Of a DNA stretch of 64,000 nt, positions 1-11,247 are shown piece by piece. Both the position numbers and the translations under genes were made by a program. Location: positions 3,483,501 through 3,547,500 of the forward strand of contig WPIO01000019.1 in assembly GCA_009760855.2 (NCBI GenBank), in the 5' to 3' direction. Each line of letters begins with the position of its first letter. Positions within the stretch are counted from its first letter, which is position 1. The notes under the pieces are model-generated. The model saw only the letters and a list, made by a program, of their open reading frames with translations, was not told where the DNA came from and ran no database searches. The stretch comes from Cristatella mucedo (Eukaryota > Bryozoa > Phylactolaemata > Cristatellidae).

Positions 1-136
1 CAGAGAGCTTCCGATTTGCGAGAAATCGCTTTAAGATGCTTCCATTGAGGACGCTTACGGAATACAGGACTGAAACTTGCATAGCAGCGGTAAGCGAACT
101 GGCCAAGGAGGAGACAGAGCTCACAAGCGGTTCCTT

Positions 137-196
137 TGCAGCAAATACAAAGTGCCTAAAAAGAGGCTGAGTTTTCTGAGGGCACTATATCAAATG

Positions 197-227
<31 letters not shown>
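137..227 (+). repeat. L2-type LINE 3' end with (ATT)n tail
   Basis: The segment has the recurrent 3' end seen across this window: aaagtgcctaaaaagaggct, then tctgagggcactatatcaaa, then about ten ATT units. It is the extreme 3' terminus of the L2 family found full-length in the reverse transcriptase region elsewhere (41868-43150). Only the tail is present, as expected of 5'-truncated non-LTR insertions. Confidence 0.8.
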
Positions 228-337
228 ACTACTAGGCCTTCAAAAACCACCACCAGCAAAAACTTCCAGCGGAGCTCAAATGCAATAGCGTAAGGCCGCA
301 GCTAAAAACTAACCTTTTAGTTCGTTCTCTGCTTGAA

Positions 338-503
338 AACAAGTTAGCTGATCGAACGGCCTCGTTTACGTAGCAGCGGCAGAAGAGGTGTATCGGCTAA
401 CACCGCTGCGCGTAGCAGGCAATAAAGGATCCCCAACTGCAGGACTCGAACTTACCATCTGGGTAGTGACGAGCGAGCACGGCACCCTTTGGCTAAGAGA
501 CAT
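338..503 (-). repeat. SINE1 copy (tRNA-derived), diverged
   Basis: Read on the minus strand it shows the SINE1 order: tRNA-like box A region, box B (AGTTCGAGTCC), a cctttattgcc block, a gcggtg core, ctcttctgccgctg and the terminal atcagctaa. It is clearly more diverged than the 52963 or 58221 copies, so it is an older insertion. Confidence 0.65.
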
Positions 504-1124
504 AGGGACATACGTGACCTTCTCCTTTATTTAGCGCGAAAGACGGCCCCTCGACAGCTGCAGCTATGCAAATCTTTTGCTCTTTTCTCGCCGGGATCTG
601 TGGGCAAGCACTGTGCACTGCCACGCACGCTCTTTGAGCGCCTGCCCCGCCCCCCCGGGAGGGGGGGGGGGCCGCCTGGCTGGCTGGCTACTGAAGCATG
701 CGATTACCTCACCCCCGACAGGTGAGTATTATCATTTGCGAGTGGTTCTAGCTTCACTGGATGCGTCGTTCTCCGAGGCGAACGTGGCGATGGCAAAGTC
801 AATGCGGTTAACGGCTAGCGTCCGTTTTACGTCCGTTTCAAATGCTGCCAGCTCCACTAGATGCGCCTAACCGCCGCCCTCCACCGCCAGAGAATAGTAG
901 CTCCGACGTAGGTGACTCTATCTGAGTGCGTCAGCGCTGGCGCGGCGACTCTCTCCGGTACTTCCCAGCACCAGCAGCTGTAAACGGCCGCACGTGTAAT
1001 TTGTCGTCAGCCGAATGCAACTGCTCACGCCAACTTAGCCATCAGCTTTCCTTAGACTTTGACGTGTAAGCATGCTACTCTGTCGTGATCTAGTTTATAT
1101 ATTCACTATTAACAGTTCTTTTGG
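504..1124. other. no gene seen; GC-rich stretch with poly-G run
   Basis: No supportable exon. A near-uninterrupted G run lies at 658-672. Short open frames on the + strand here have no splice-site support and no recognisable similarity. Confidence 0.5.
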
Positions 1125-1450
1125 CACAGAGCGCTCATCCTAGACTGTGGAACTCGCTTCCACAATTCTTACACAATGACAACTATTCTCCTACTGCCGA
1201 CTATGGCACATCTTTTTCAGCGGTCCTGAGCTGCTACTTCTATGCTACTCACTACCTCAACTGCTCTCCTGACTCTGCTATGCTTCCCACTTTCTCTTTG
1301 TTGCGTGAGACGAAGTCTGTTGGCTACCGAATGCGTACCGAAAGCCGCTTAGGCTGTGAGTGCGCTATACAAAACTCTCCTGCGTAACACCCACATGGTC
1401 TTTATGACTTTGTGGAGTTACAGATGGAGATACATTACATTACATTACAT
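1125..1450 (+). repeat. LINE family B (L2/CR1-like) 3' end with (ATTAC)n tail
   Basis: The translated frame keeps the ORF2 C-terminal motif PRLWNSLPQFL, followed by a conserved 3' UTR (accgaaagccgcttaggctg, ctttatgactttgtggagtt) and a pentamer tail of ATTAC units. The same end recurs at 8868, 40551 (-), 44135 and 60893. A non-LTR retrotransposon remnant, not a host gene. Confidence 0.85.
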
Positions 1451-1564
1451 CTTTATTACATCATCTTTGTTATCGAAAGATTTACTAATGGTTTTGTGTA
1501 TAATATCACGCTTTACGCCAGGGCACTGAGGTATCAGCCAATTAGCATGCTTCCGTTCCAGCCA

Positions 1565-1630
1565 GCACAAGTAAAGTGCCTAGAAAGAGGCTAGGGTGCT
1601 GCACACATACTTTATAATTATTATTAACTC
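1565..1630 (+). repeat. L2-type LINE tail fragment
   Basis: Contains gtaaagtgcctagaaagagg and ends in an ATT-rich tail, matching the last ~60 bp of the L2 family in this window. Confidence 0.7.
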
Positions 1631-1914
1631 AACTCGTCTTTTGTAAGGATAGTAAAAAGTAAATAATATTCTTGAAACTCACCGTAAGGGCCCAGTCGTC
1701 AAGGGGTTGATGTGGTAGAAATAAGTATTAGAAAGCTCGATGTTGAATAGTGGCGTGTTATTTTTTCTTGATTGTAATAGCTTTTTCTTTGGATATTTGA
1801 TTTTCGTACTTTGCTTTGCTCCCTGGGACTGTTCGCTTTGCTTTACTCGTTTCGGCCATGATTATTTTGGGTCCACTAAACAATCGCGGCCATGCAATAC
1901 AAGGCCTAGACCTG

Positions 1915-1997
1915 ACAGCCTGCGCAGCAAATGTAAAAAGCCTAGAAAGAGAATGAGCTCTCTAAGGGCGCTACGCAAATTTATTTTTTTATTATTA
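1915..1997 (+). repeat. L2-type LINE tail fragment
   Basis: Matches the L2 3' end (gcagcaaatgtaaaaagcct, agagaatgagctctctaagg, gcgctac) with a T/ATT-rich tail. Confidence 0.75.
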
Positions 1998-3439
1998 CGG
2001 ACGGCGCTAAAGAGGTAGGTTTCAACCTTGTCGCGACGACTTACGAAGAGCTTGCTCACCGCTCCGCTCTCTCCGACGAAACGTGTCGGAGTCCAGCAGC
2101 ACGACAAGCGACCATCCTATCCCTCATCTTTTGTCTAGGCAGTCTGACCAGACGAGCGAATCGGCTGAATCGGTTGGTAAGATGGATCTGAGAGGTTGGG
2201 CTGGTCAGCGCTGCATTGTTGTCCTGAATCGAGACAACCAGTGCAGGAGGCCTATAGCCTGTCCGGAATCGAGATAGCCTGGGAGGGAGCCTGGCCCGAG
2301 CGATGTCTATGGACTCCCAGAAGGGTCTCAAATAAGTTCACTTCCTGCTCAGCAGGAAGCTAATGAACGTAATATGTTTTCAACTGCGGCATGGTTTTAC
2401 CGCGTGACCGTACTGCTACAGCACATTGAAGCATATGTGAATGATTTTGTATCGAAAGCGCACGGCCATATGCGAATGATTTTTGGACGAAAGCCTGCTG
2501 GGCGGAAAGACAGCGTGTACCCCGCGGGTGGGGGATGGGGGTGGAGTCTGGAGTGAGGGCACAACAAAAATGTTTGCTTATCGCCAGCAAGGCTTAACTG
2601 GGAGACCGGGGCTCTAGGAATGCTAGACTAAAAATTCCTCCGGTCCATAGACGACTTTCGTGATAAAGCGCAGCGTTAACTTCTAGGCATAAAAACACCT
2701 GCCTTTGAACAAAGAGCGAGTGTGAAAGAAGAGGGCAATTAAATGCTTTGCAGAAAAGCGTGCGAGAAACCTTCGAGCAACGAGAGTGTTGAGGCTTCGT
2801 GTTGTTGCTAGCGCTGCTGTCGTTCCGTGGCCGCTGCTACGCGCTCGCCACGGAATGCGACTGGGACAACCCGCCTTTATTTCCACGCTGTCCCCCCTCC
2901 CGGGTTGTGGTTTGTAACAGGTCGCGCCCGGTGGCCCGACTCGACTAGGGGAAGGCAACTTCCTCCTGCCCCAGCGATTCTGCCATTGGTCGAATTGTAG
3001 CGTCCCGAGAGTGAGGACAAGTAGGACAGAAGCAGGGACGAGGAAGATTTTTTTCCGACAGTATCGACGTCAAGGGTTTCAAGGCTTCGCGATTCGCAGA
3101 TGATTTTTCTTATACACAAAGGGACGCAGACTGCAGACTGGATGAGATCGGAACGTGGCGGTTAGATGTGAAGAATTTGGTAATAATATAAATTGACAGG
3201 ATACAATCGGAAGAGAATATCTGATTGAGAGTGTGCCTTTTATTGTGATTGGGACTATGCACATGAACCGCAAGAGAAATTAATCGGCCAGTGCACGAAA
3301 TTCGGCACGCGCACGAGTGCCTACACGGTTATCGAAATGAGTGTTAAAAGCAACCGGTACGGGAAGAAGGGACGATTTCTGGACGGCAGAATCAAAACGA
3401 GATCCGAAAAATCTCAAAGAGAACATGAAAAGGGTAAGC
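1998..3439. other. no gene seen; contains an imperfect inverted repeat
   Basis: No supportable exon. At 2210-2254 an imperfect stem is visible, with CTGCA..GTTGTC facing GACAAC..TGCAG around a ~9-nt loop. A 36-bp mini-exon between a ctaggcag acceptor and a GTAAGA donor near 2140-2180 was considered, but has no partner exon. Confidence 0.4.
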
Positions 3440-5020
3440 CAGAAATATTATTTTCTATAATGTGGAATAAAAACCACAGTTTTCGCTGCGCCTATTGTGG
3501 AAAAGGCTGCCGTACCGCAGTCCGATTACGTATGGAGGCTTGCTGGGTCGGGCCATTGGAGGCTACAGCAGGCGAACGGGCATGTGCCCGTGTCAAGAAA
3601 ATGTTTGTGGGTAAACCCGGAGCACGGTTTTCTTCAATATTACAATAAGTATCACAATATTACAATAAATATTACAATATGGTATTACAGCTACAGTTTC
3701 GCGATGGCTATGGTGGAGACAGCAGCTACTTATCGCAGGTTTAAATGTGTCGGGAGACCATCTTGCTCGGACCATTAAAGACCATGGCATAAAAACGCCC
3801 GTGCGCAGGAGCATGAATTTTTTAAGTTAAATCCGGAACAGTGTTTTCTATAATGCGGAATCAAAACCGCAGTTTCACGACGCCTATGCTGAAAATGGCA
3901 GCTGTACCGCAGTTCATAACTGCAGGGCGGCTCTCGCCGTTAGACGCCATTTCGCGAGAGCGAGCGTGAGAATGAGCAAGCGCAATTGCATGAAATTATG
4001 CAGGCAAGCCCGGAACACAGTGTTTTTTGTAATGTGCATTTCGAAGTTTGGTTACCGTCGTACGCAGCACAGAACGTCCGCCGACGACCAGGAGCAGGGG
4101 AAGCGCGGCTCTCTTCCCTCTCTCTCTCTCTCACCCGCCGTAGTCCCGCCTTCCCGCCACTGCCATCGTGTCACGTGAATTACTAACCGCACATCCCGTC
4201 CGCATACCGCTTCGAGCGTCTCAGCTTGACGATCGGGGGCAGGACCGTCGCGTAGACCAAATCGTCGATTCTAAACCGCCGCTGCGTAGCGCCCGTCGTG
4301 GAAATGGCAGCCGTAACGCAGTTCGATTGTGGGGGGGAGGCTGACTGGCCCGGGCCATTGGAGAACATAGCGTGACAACGCGCATGCACTGCGAAATTTG
4401 GCTAGTACAACCGGAACACCGTTGTCTGCCATTTGAAATGAAAACTCCAGTAGCGTGCGGGTTTCTTGTAGAAATGACAGCTGTGTCTCAGTTAAATTAG
4501 TTAGGGCTGCTATCTGGTCGGGCTACTGGAGGCAATAGCGTGAAAACGCGCGAGCGAAATCGCATGAAATCCGGCGGGTTAACGAGCAACATTGTCCTCT
4601 ATAACTAGGCATCAAAATCGCAGTTGCGCAATGAAGTTTGTAGAAATGGCAGCTATATTGCAGTTCGAATGTTTTAGGCTGCCATTTTGGCCCGGCCATT
4701 CGAGACCATGCACAGTATGGGAACGCGAAAGCGCAATCGCGTGCGATCTAGTGGGTGAACTCGGCATACTGATCTCTATAATATAGAATCCAAAATGCAG
4801 TTGCACAAAACATTTTGTGGAAGTGGTAGCAGCTCTATCGCAGTTCGAATTTGCATAAAGGCTGGCTGGCACGAGCCATTTTATGCCACGGCACAAGAAC
4901 GGGCAAGCACAATTGTATGAAATTTAGTAGGTAAACACGTAACACAATTCTGTATAATTTGAAATCCAGACCGCCATTTTCTGACGTTTATCGTAGAAAC
5001 GGCAGCTGTATCGCAGTCTT
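3440..5020 (+). repeat. diverged tandem array, ~175-bp monomer, about 8 copies
   Basis: The landmark GGCAGCTGTACCGCAGTTCG and its variants recur near 3505, 3718, 3898, 4303, 4472, 4643, 4823 and 4996. Late spacings are 169, 171, 180 and 173 bp. Each unit also repeats a block like gcgcaagcgcaatcgcatga and one like ataatgcggaatcaaaaccg. The array is interrupted near 4060-4260 and has an ATTACA-rich insertion near 3640-3685. The units are strongly diverged, so this is an old satellite-like array. Confidence 0.8.
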
Positions 5021-5034
5021 TCGTGTATAGTCTG

Positions 5035-6178
5035 GTTCTTTTCGTGGTTTATGCTCTCACTCTTGCCGATGTGATTGCCAAGCACAATCTAGGCTTTCAT
5101 TTCTATGCGGGTGACACTCAGTTGTACCTTTGATTTGATCCCTCCCAGACCTCGAGCACGTCGAATTCTCTCAACTCCATCGCTGCATGTATCGATGACA
5201 TCTTCTTAAATTGAATGATTATAAAACTAACTTACTAGTTATGGGCAAACCAAGTGTGTTTTAGAAATTGAAAAGACTAGCGCTCAAAATCGGCTCTGCC
5301 AGCAAATCTCCTGTTGAATCTGCACGAATTCTAGTTGTCGTGTTTAAAAGTGACTTTTCGTTATGCGACCACATTAGCTCCACAATCAAGTCTACTTACT
5401 TTTTTCAGCTACGTAAAATTGCTAAAATTTGGACTTGCTTAGATAGGGATACGACATCTAAGTTGGTCCATGCACTAGTGACATCCCGTCTTGCCTTCTG
5501 TAACTCACCGCTTGCTGGTCTACCGGCCTGTGCAATCAGGTGCTTACAGCTGGTGCAAAACTCTGCAGCCAGGCTTGTCTGTTGTGAGCGTCGCAGTTTT
5601 CACATCACACCACTTCTCGCCGAACTGCATTGGCTACCAATCAAGCAACGGATCGACTTCAAGGTTGTGTCGCTCACGCTTAGGTCGCTTCATTCTTTGA
5701 CTCCAACGTACCTATCAGATCTACTCCCCCACCTGGCCAAGCATTGTTAAATCTACTTTTTGGAATCTAACTGTTTACCTATACCTCGTACAAACCTCAA
5801 ATCCTTTGGAGACCGTGCCTTTAGTTTGTTTGCTCCCAAAGCCTGGAACTCACTTCCGACTTGCGTCACGAAATTCCCTGACTTGACCACATTTAAAAAG
5901 AAATTTAAAACGCACCTATTTACGGCCGCATTTAGTGGGTCCCTGTGATTCGTCCTTCATGTGCTTATGCGTGCTGGCACTGTTGCATGCTGCCACTAAC
6001 CACACTTGCATGCCGACCCTGTGCATGTCACCCCTAACCATGTTATTCATGTTGTTTATCAATCATGATACCACTCACCATTCGATCGTGTTTCCGTATG
6101 CAGCAAATGTAAAGCGCCTAGGAAGAGATTGCGTTCTTTGAGGGCGTTTTATCAAGTGCATTATTATTACTATTAGTT
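5035..6178 (+). mobile_element. L2-type LINE, 5'-truncated and decayed
   Basis: Starts inside the reverse transcriptase (frame reads LADVIAKHNLGFHFYAGD, where the catalytic YADD has become YAGD). It continues through the C-terminal domain ([46 protein letters not shown]) and the tail gtaaagcgcctaggaagaga with an ATT run. In-frame stops and frameshifts make it a dead copy. It has the layout of the CR1/L2 superfamily. Confidence 0.92.
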
Positions 6179-6361
6179 AGTGTCATCCAAGAATACGTTG
6201 GGAGGCACAGCTTTGGAGCTCTAGCTCCGAGTCGGTCACTTGCGAGAGAGCAGAAGCTGAAGTCTGAAGCACCCTGGCGCTGCTGTATCGCCAAAGACCT
6301 TTGGAAGCGAGTTCTTCCATCCTTTGAAACGGGTATTAACCATCGGCATCATTACTACCGC

Positions 6362-6384
6362 CAATAATAATAATAATAATATTA
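6362..6384. repeat. AAT microsatellite
   Basis: Short run of about seven AAT units. It may be the remnant tail of a reverse-oriented L2 fragment; a minus-strand L2 piece follows at 6570. Confidence 0.6.
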
Positions 6385-6569
6385 ATATTTCTAATACAAA
6401 TGCTAACACTAAGGCATCTGTATACAGAACCCAAAGAGAGCTAATCTCAGTCTACGAACTTTACATATAGTATACTGAAAAGGAAGCATGCCAAATGATT
6501 AGCGATGCTGTGCAAAGTGTCACTACCTACAACGAAAGATTCGCAGGGTCAGATCAAAAGCTATAAGGA

Positions 6570-6715
6570 ACAGGTAGGTTTCCATTTAAACGCCGTCAAG
6601 TAAGTGAATGTCTTGACGTCAGCCGGTAGTGATTTTCAGGCTTTGGAAGCATGCGAACTGGAGGTATGGTGTCTCTAAAGGATTTGAGCTTGGCTCCAGG
6701 CACAGCTAAAAAATT
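6570..6715 (-). repeat. L2-type LINE fragment
   Basis: Reverse-oriented match to the [14 protein letters not shown] portion of the L2 C-terminus (aggctttggaagcatgcgaa, tctctaaaggatttgagctt). Heavily diverged, with no intact frame. Confidence 0.6.
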
Positions 6716-8867
6716 TGAATGAGAAGAGCGGAATACTCACTCATCAAGCCAAGTCGCCCCCGGCTGCTCGTCGCCGGGCGAAACTATGCGGTCAGCCAAG
6801 CAGCTCGAAAGCCAATCCGTACGCAGCTTCCTGTCGATTGCCTTCGTAAAAACTAAACGGAAAGGGTGAGCACTCCAAGTCGATCATTATCAACATTTCG
6901 TTGTCTACAGTATACCGCAGGAAAAATCAGGCAAAAGTTGGGTTGTTCGAAACTGCTGCTTGTAACCTGAGCGCCCGAGCGCCTGTCGTCAGTCAGCAGA
7001 CAAGAACAGCACATCGGCCAAGCTAATTATGGCTTATATCTATGCTACCCGCCGACCAACCGAGACAGAGCTGCGTTTTCATAAGCTGCTCGTATTGTTG
7101 TATCGGGTTAAATGCAAGGGGTCTTTTCCGCAAAGGGACGTCTATTCCGTCAACAATAAAAAATCAGCGTGCCCACGACTTCTAATTATGATTTCATGGC
7201 ACAACAGATCAGATCAGCGAGACCGGATCAGCAGAAACAATCAGCACAATTATGTCGCCTTCCCAGATCCCAGTGATGATACAAAAAACTGTGAAAGTTA
7301 TTTCTTAAACCTCCAGAACGTTATTAAATCTCGTATGCGAGCGTAGCAGCAGGTAAGCCTATGCAGCCAAGGCACCGCAACTGGGGTTTTGTGTGTCAAT
7401 TCTCGTCACGGCCACGACGCTATTGCCTGTCTTACGATGCCAACTACCTCAGCAGCGGACAGCGTAACTCCTGTCCCTACATGACTGTAATTGTGTACGA
7501 CCTTCGAAACAAGACATATGCTGGCGCCAAAATGCGTAAAACCTCAAACAAATGTCATCAAGTACCACACCTGCAACGTTAGTGGTCGTTACGCAAAGGC
7601 TCTAAACTGAGGCTACGACAAAGAGTACGAGAACCTTTGGAGCAGGCCGAGGTAGAATCAACTGAACCGACTAGAACTTCATCCTGGCTTTTCGGGAGAA
7701 CTTGCTAGGACGGCTTAAACCATAAACCTGCAAGGTTTCCGAGTTAAATTAGAGCACTTGCTTACTGTCTGATGCTGCCATTTGCCCGTGTTGCATAGAT
7801 GTTTTTCTCCACTTATAAAGCATCCCGTTCGCCTACGAACCACCTGGGGCTATCTAAAAATGCTACTACTCTACTGCTGGTTATCATAAAAGTGCGAGTA
7901 TTGTGGAATTTATTGTATTACATTCATCTACTTAGACATTACCTTCGATCGTGCTTTATATAAATGACCCCTTTACAGCGAAGACTATTTAAAGCCCTCA
8001 TGTGAGATAAATCTATGTAGACATATGGAGAATTTCACTTAAAAAGTAGTTTCTCTGGCTAATTTTTGGCATTCGTGCTTTATGTATCAAAGACATTTAC
8101 AGCGTTGTAATTCCCACTATGGCGAGTTTATGGCATAGAGTTATTTCTGGCCCAGCAGAGATCATGGCGCTGCTGTTGGTTTATCGGCCGTTGTAATTTA
8201 TGGCTGTGACTGCTAAGTGAGGCGCTGCAGAAGCCGTCAGTTACAACGAGGACGTCGTGCAAGGCTGTCACGTACTGGCCCATCACAGCGTCTGTGTGAA
8301 TAAACGTCTGTTTGAGCCCACTTCAGTTATCTGCGTGGCGTTGCCTACGATGCTGCCTGCGATCTGGTGAATGTCAAACTACAGTTTCTCTTCCAGAAAT
8401 CAATATAGATATATACAGAATTCTCCAGAGCATATTTTAATCCTTATATTTCCTGCGACTTGGGAATAAATATAAAATCGTGAATTTTTGTCTAAAGTTT
8501 ATGTAAATTTAGGAATACTAACCAACTTTTCATAACATTTTTCAGCGGTCAGGGTGTGAATGTCAGAGCGTACAGAGTGAGCGAACTAGATCTGTATATA
8601 TATAGTTGTCTGTCAGTTGAAACACCACATCGTGAGATGGTCACATATCAAGCTTTCACTAAGCAGTTGGCAAGCGGCTCACCGGCATGCTTCTCCCATT
8701 CAAAAAAAAGTAATCTAGAGCTCCAAACGTTTCTCGGGTCGTGCGAGTCCCAATCCGACTCAGGCTGCTCTCATGTTCTCAGAGTGCTGCAAAAAGGGTA
8801 CCAATTTCTTGGCTTTCCGGCGTGCGCGAGCTGGTATACGCTGGCCAGAGGAGGTAAGCACTGACTT
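6716..8867. other. no recognised gene; short unassigned ORFs
   Basis: Two consecutive + strand open frames (7029-7346, 105 codons; 7361-7582, 73 codons) and one at 8556-8864 (102 codons) are the only notable frames. None has recognisable motifs or convincing splice context. The first starts at AATTATGG after a GC-richer leader. The rest is AT-rich and unremarkable. Confidence 0.35.
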
Positions 8868-8992
8868 TGGCTACCGAATGCGTACCGAAAGCCGCTTAGG
8901 CTGTGAGTGCGCTATACAAAACTCTCCTGCGTAACACACACATGGTCTTTATGACTTTGTGGAGTTACTGGCGGAGATACATTACATTACAA
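8868..8992 (+). repeat. LINE family B 3' end
   Basis: A nearly perfect copy of the family B 3' UTR (ccgaatgcgtaccgaaagcc through gactttgtggagttac), ending in an ATTAC tail. Its identity to the copy at 1325 is high, so it is comparatively young. Confidence 0.85.
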
Positions 8993-10384
8993 GACTTGCA
9001 CAAGCACCGAGGTCACCGAAAGTCGAGCTTGGCATGCATATTGCACCATATACCCCTTAAAAATAAATGCAGCTGACGATTGCAGAGGACATACTGTAGT
9101 CGAATTTTAAGCTAACTGATGTTATCCAGAGTTATTTCATTAAAATTATACGCTGTAGGAAAAAAATAGAATGCACTTCGCAGTGCTGAGCAAGCATTGT
9201 TGCTGTTAGCTTTTCAGCAGTAGCTATGGCTGGAAAGTGAAACTGTATTGCTTTTAGTTAGGTGCCCGCAGTTTGTCTTGCATTGGCTACTAAGATAATT
9301 CAGCATTGTTCATACACAAAATAAATCAAACTAGTTGCCAACGAAACTCCAGAGATTTACTCAACGCTACAAACACTAAAAGACGTAATAGAGCTAAGCA
9401 CTATTAAGCTCTCTGGGAACAGCCACAGCTGCTGTCTGCCTCAGATAATCCTGCTTTCGTAGCTGTAATAAATCGCGGAGTCGCCACTGTCACTGTCCAA
9501 ATGGCCATTGCAGGACGCCGTTGCGCCTGCTTCGTAAAATTGATTTTGAGCTAGCTTTAAACCGAAAGTCTCCTTATATTCGGAAAAAATATTCTTTGAG
9601 AACCGAGCCGCCTTGAACTAAAATATTGAGCTATTTAGCCAAGTGGTCTTTCAAGGCAAAGCTTAAGCTTGCTTTGCAATGCAGTCTATAATCGCGACCG
9701 CCGCCATGCCACGTGGCTGACATGTTAGCCATGCACTGACTGCAGCTGCTCGGCGCAGGCACCTCGTGCTCCATTCTCATATCGGTGCGGCGTATCAAGC
9801 CGCAGCCTCCAAGCCGTGCGTTCTGCTACATCAAACGATAAAGCGATTAGGCACTTGAGCCTCGAGCGACCTTCCTTCCATCTTGAAATAGAGCTGCCTG
9901 TCTGCTCAATTCGTGGCGGCCTACTTTCATCGGCATGCAAACGGCTTTAGTTAAAGACTGCCGTGTTACAACAACCGTCTAGCCCTACAACGGAGAATGT
10001 GGTTACACAGAGCTTCGCTTCGCATGATCGATCGTTCTCGTTTGATCTATTGAGAGACACTTTAGCGGCCTCTGTCTTTGGCACGCCATTTTAAACACGG
10101 CCCTGGGCGGCTGTGTTCGACAACCGCACGACTGCCCCGCGTGCTCCTTTAATAAGATTTGAATGCGCGGCAGACTCTATTTACTTTAAAGAAGATGATT
10201 ATCGCTCTGAAATAGAGCAGCACTCGGCAACGCCTGGCATCGAGCCTGGCATCTCTCTGTATCAGGAAGGCTGAGTCTGGAGTCCAGCGTTAGGAAAAGA
10301 GCACCCGATAGGACTTGCTGGCCTCGGAAAAAGTCAATATCATCCGTCTGAATCAGCTTAGCCGTTCTCGAAAATTCGCTCGCT
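8993..10384. other. no gene seen
   Basis: AT-rich sequence without a supportable exon or a repeat that I recognise. GC content rises from about 9700 towards the putative first exon at 10385-10671. Confidence 0.4.
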
Positions 10385-10671
10385 TTGCCTCCGAGGGTGA
10401 CCTGTCGCCTTGCCACAGCGGCGGCGGCGGCAGCAGCAGCAGCCGAAGCCTATGCAGCAGATGCGGCAGACACGGCAGTTCGGCGGCGCCGCTCCAGGAT
10501 CCTGCTACGGTGCGGGACGCACTGGTCGTCGCTACCGGGGCTCCAGTCGCCCTTTAGGCAAGTTCCACTCCGAGTGCGTCCGTGTCTTGGAGCTACGACG
10601 ATGCCAGACCCAGACAACTCGAGGCTAACGCTGCAGCAGAGCAGTAACAAGCGAGCGGAAGAGGGGAGCGG
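10385..10671 (+). CDS. possible first exon of an unidentified gene
   Basis: A GC-rich, (GGC)/(GCA)-rich leader runs into an ATG at 10601 (context gacgATGcc) that begins MPDPDNSRLTLQQSSNK. The frame stays open to a strong donor, GGTGAGT at 10671-10677, just before an in-frame TGA, so the exon would end at 10671 in phase 2. The same frame is open from a start at 10385, so the true start is unclear. No downstream exon with matching phase was proven; the exon at 18218 needs phase 1, so at least one more exon would be required. I do not recognise the peptide. The alternative is a chance frame in a CpG-rich promoter. Confidence 0.3.
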
Positions 10672-10680
10672 GTGAGTGGG

Positions 10681-10800
10681 GAGGAGGAGGAGGAGGAGGA
10701 GGAGGAGGAGGAGGAGGAGGAGGAGGAGGAGGAGGAGGAGGAGGAGGAGGAGGAGGAGGAGGAGGAGGAGGAGGAGGAGGAGGAGGAGGAGGAGGAGGAG
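10681..10800. repeat. (GAG)40 microsatellite
   Basis: Forty uninterrupted GAG units, purine-only on the + strand. Six-frame readings give poly-Glu, poly-Gly/Arg or poly-Ser/Pro/Leu, so the overlapping long ORFs on both strands are artefacts of the repeat. It begins 3 bp past the putative donor at 10672. Confidence 0.97.
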
Positions 10801-11217
10801 CACCGTAACGCTGCAAGGAAGCGGAAAGTAACGAAAAGGGAAAAGGTGGTGCATATATATGCGTCGGCAGCTGGAGTAGCCGGAGTGAAAACGTGTGCAG
10901 GAATAAGCATGGTCTCAGGAGATTCAACCTCTCGTGGATTGTCGAGCAGATATGTCGTCGTCCAGGCTGAAGGACGGAGATGGTCTGCTTCATTAATCGG
11001 TCGTAGGCGAAAGACGGACTGCCTACGGCTGATTGGCCGCGCTGCAGTAGTTATCAACCGGTCGACCCGCAATGCACGTCGCTTGCTATCATTAGCCCTC
11101 TACTTCCTGCAGAGTGCGGTACAAGTTGCCTGTACACAGTATTATAATTCAGTGTCGCCCGACTGTTTGGTGTAGGATGAGTCGGGGACGAGTTCCGCGA
11201 CTGACGCCTTGAGAACT

Positions 11218-11247
11218 GGCATGTGCCAAATGCATTTGGCACATGCC
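11218..11247. repeat. perfect 30-bp palindrome
   Basis: GGCATGTGCCAAATG (11218-11232) is followed immediately by its exact reverse complement (11233-11247), with no spacer. It could extrude as a cruciform. No gene is adjacent. Confidence 0.95.

Noticed and set aside
2083-2277. Short Ser-rich + strand frame with a possible 36-bp mini-exon
   Set aside because: No ATG-led frame, no partner exon and no recognisable similarity.
7029-7582. Two consecutive + strand ORFs (105 and 73 codons) as a gene
   Set aside because: No motif, no splice evidence and weak codon signal; kept only as a note.
10450-11175. Long ORFs on both strands reading poly-Glu, poly-Ser, poly-Leu or poly-Pro
   Set aside because: They are created by the (GAG)40 array, which has no stops in most frames. 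Flanking codons show no family similarity or splice support.
11218-11247. p53-family response element
   Set aside because: The half-sites do not fit RRRCWWGYYY well; the palindrome alone does not justify the call.
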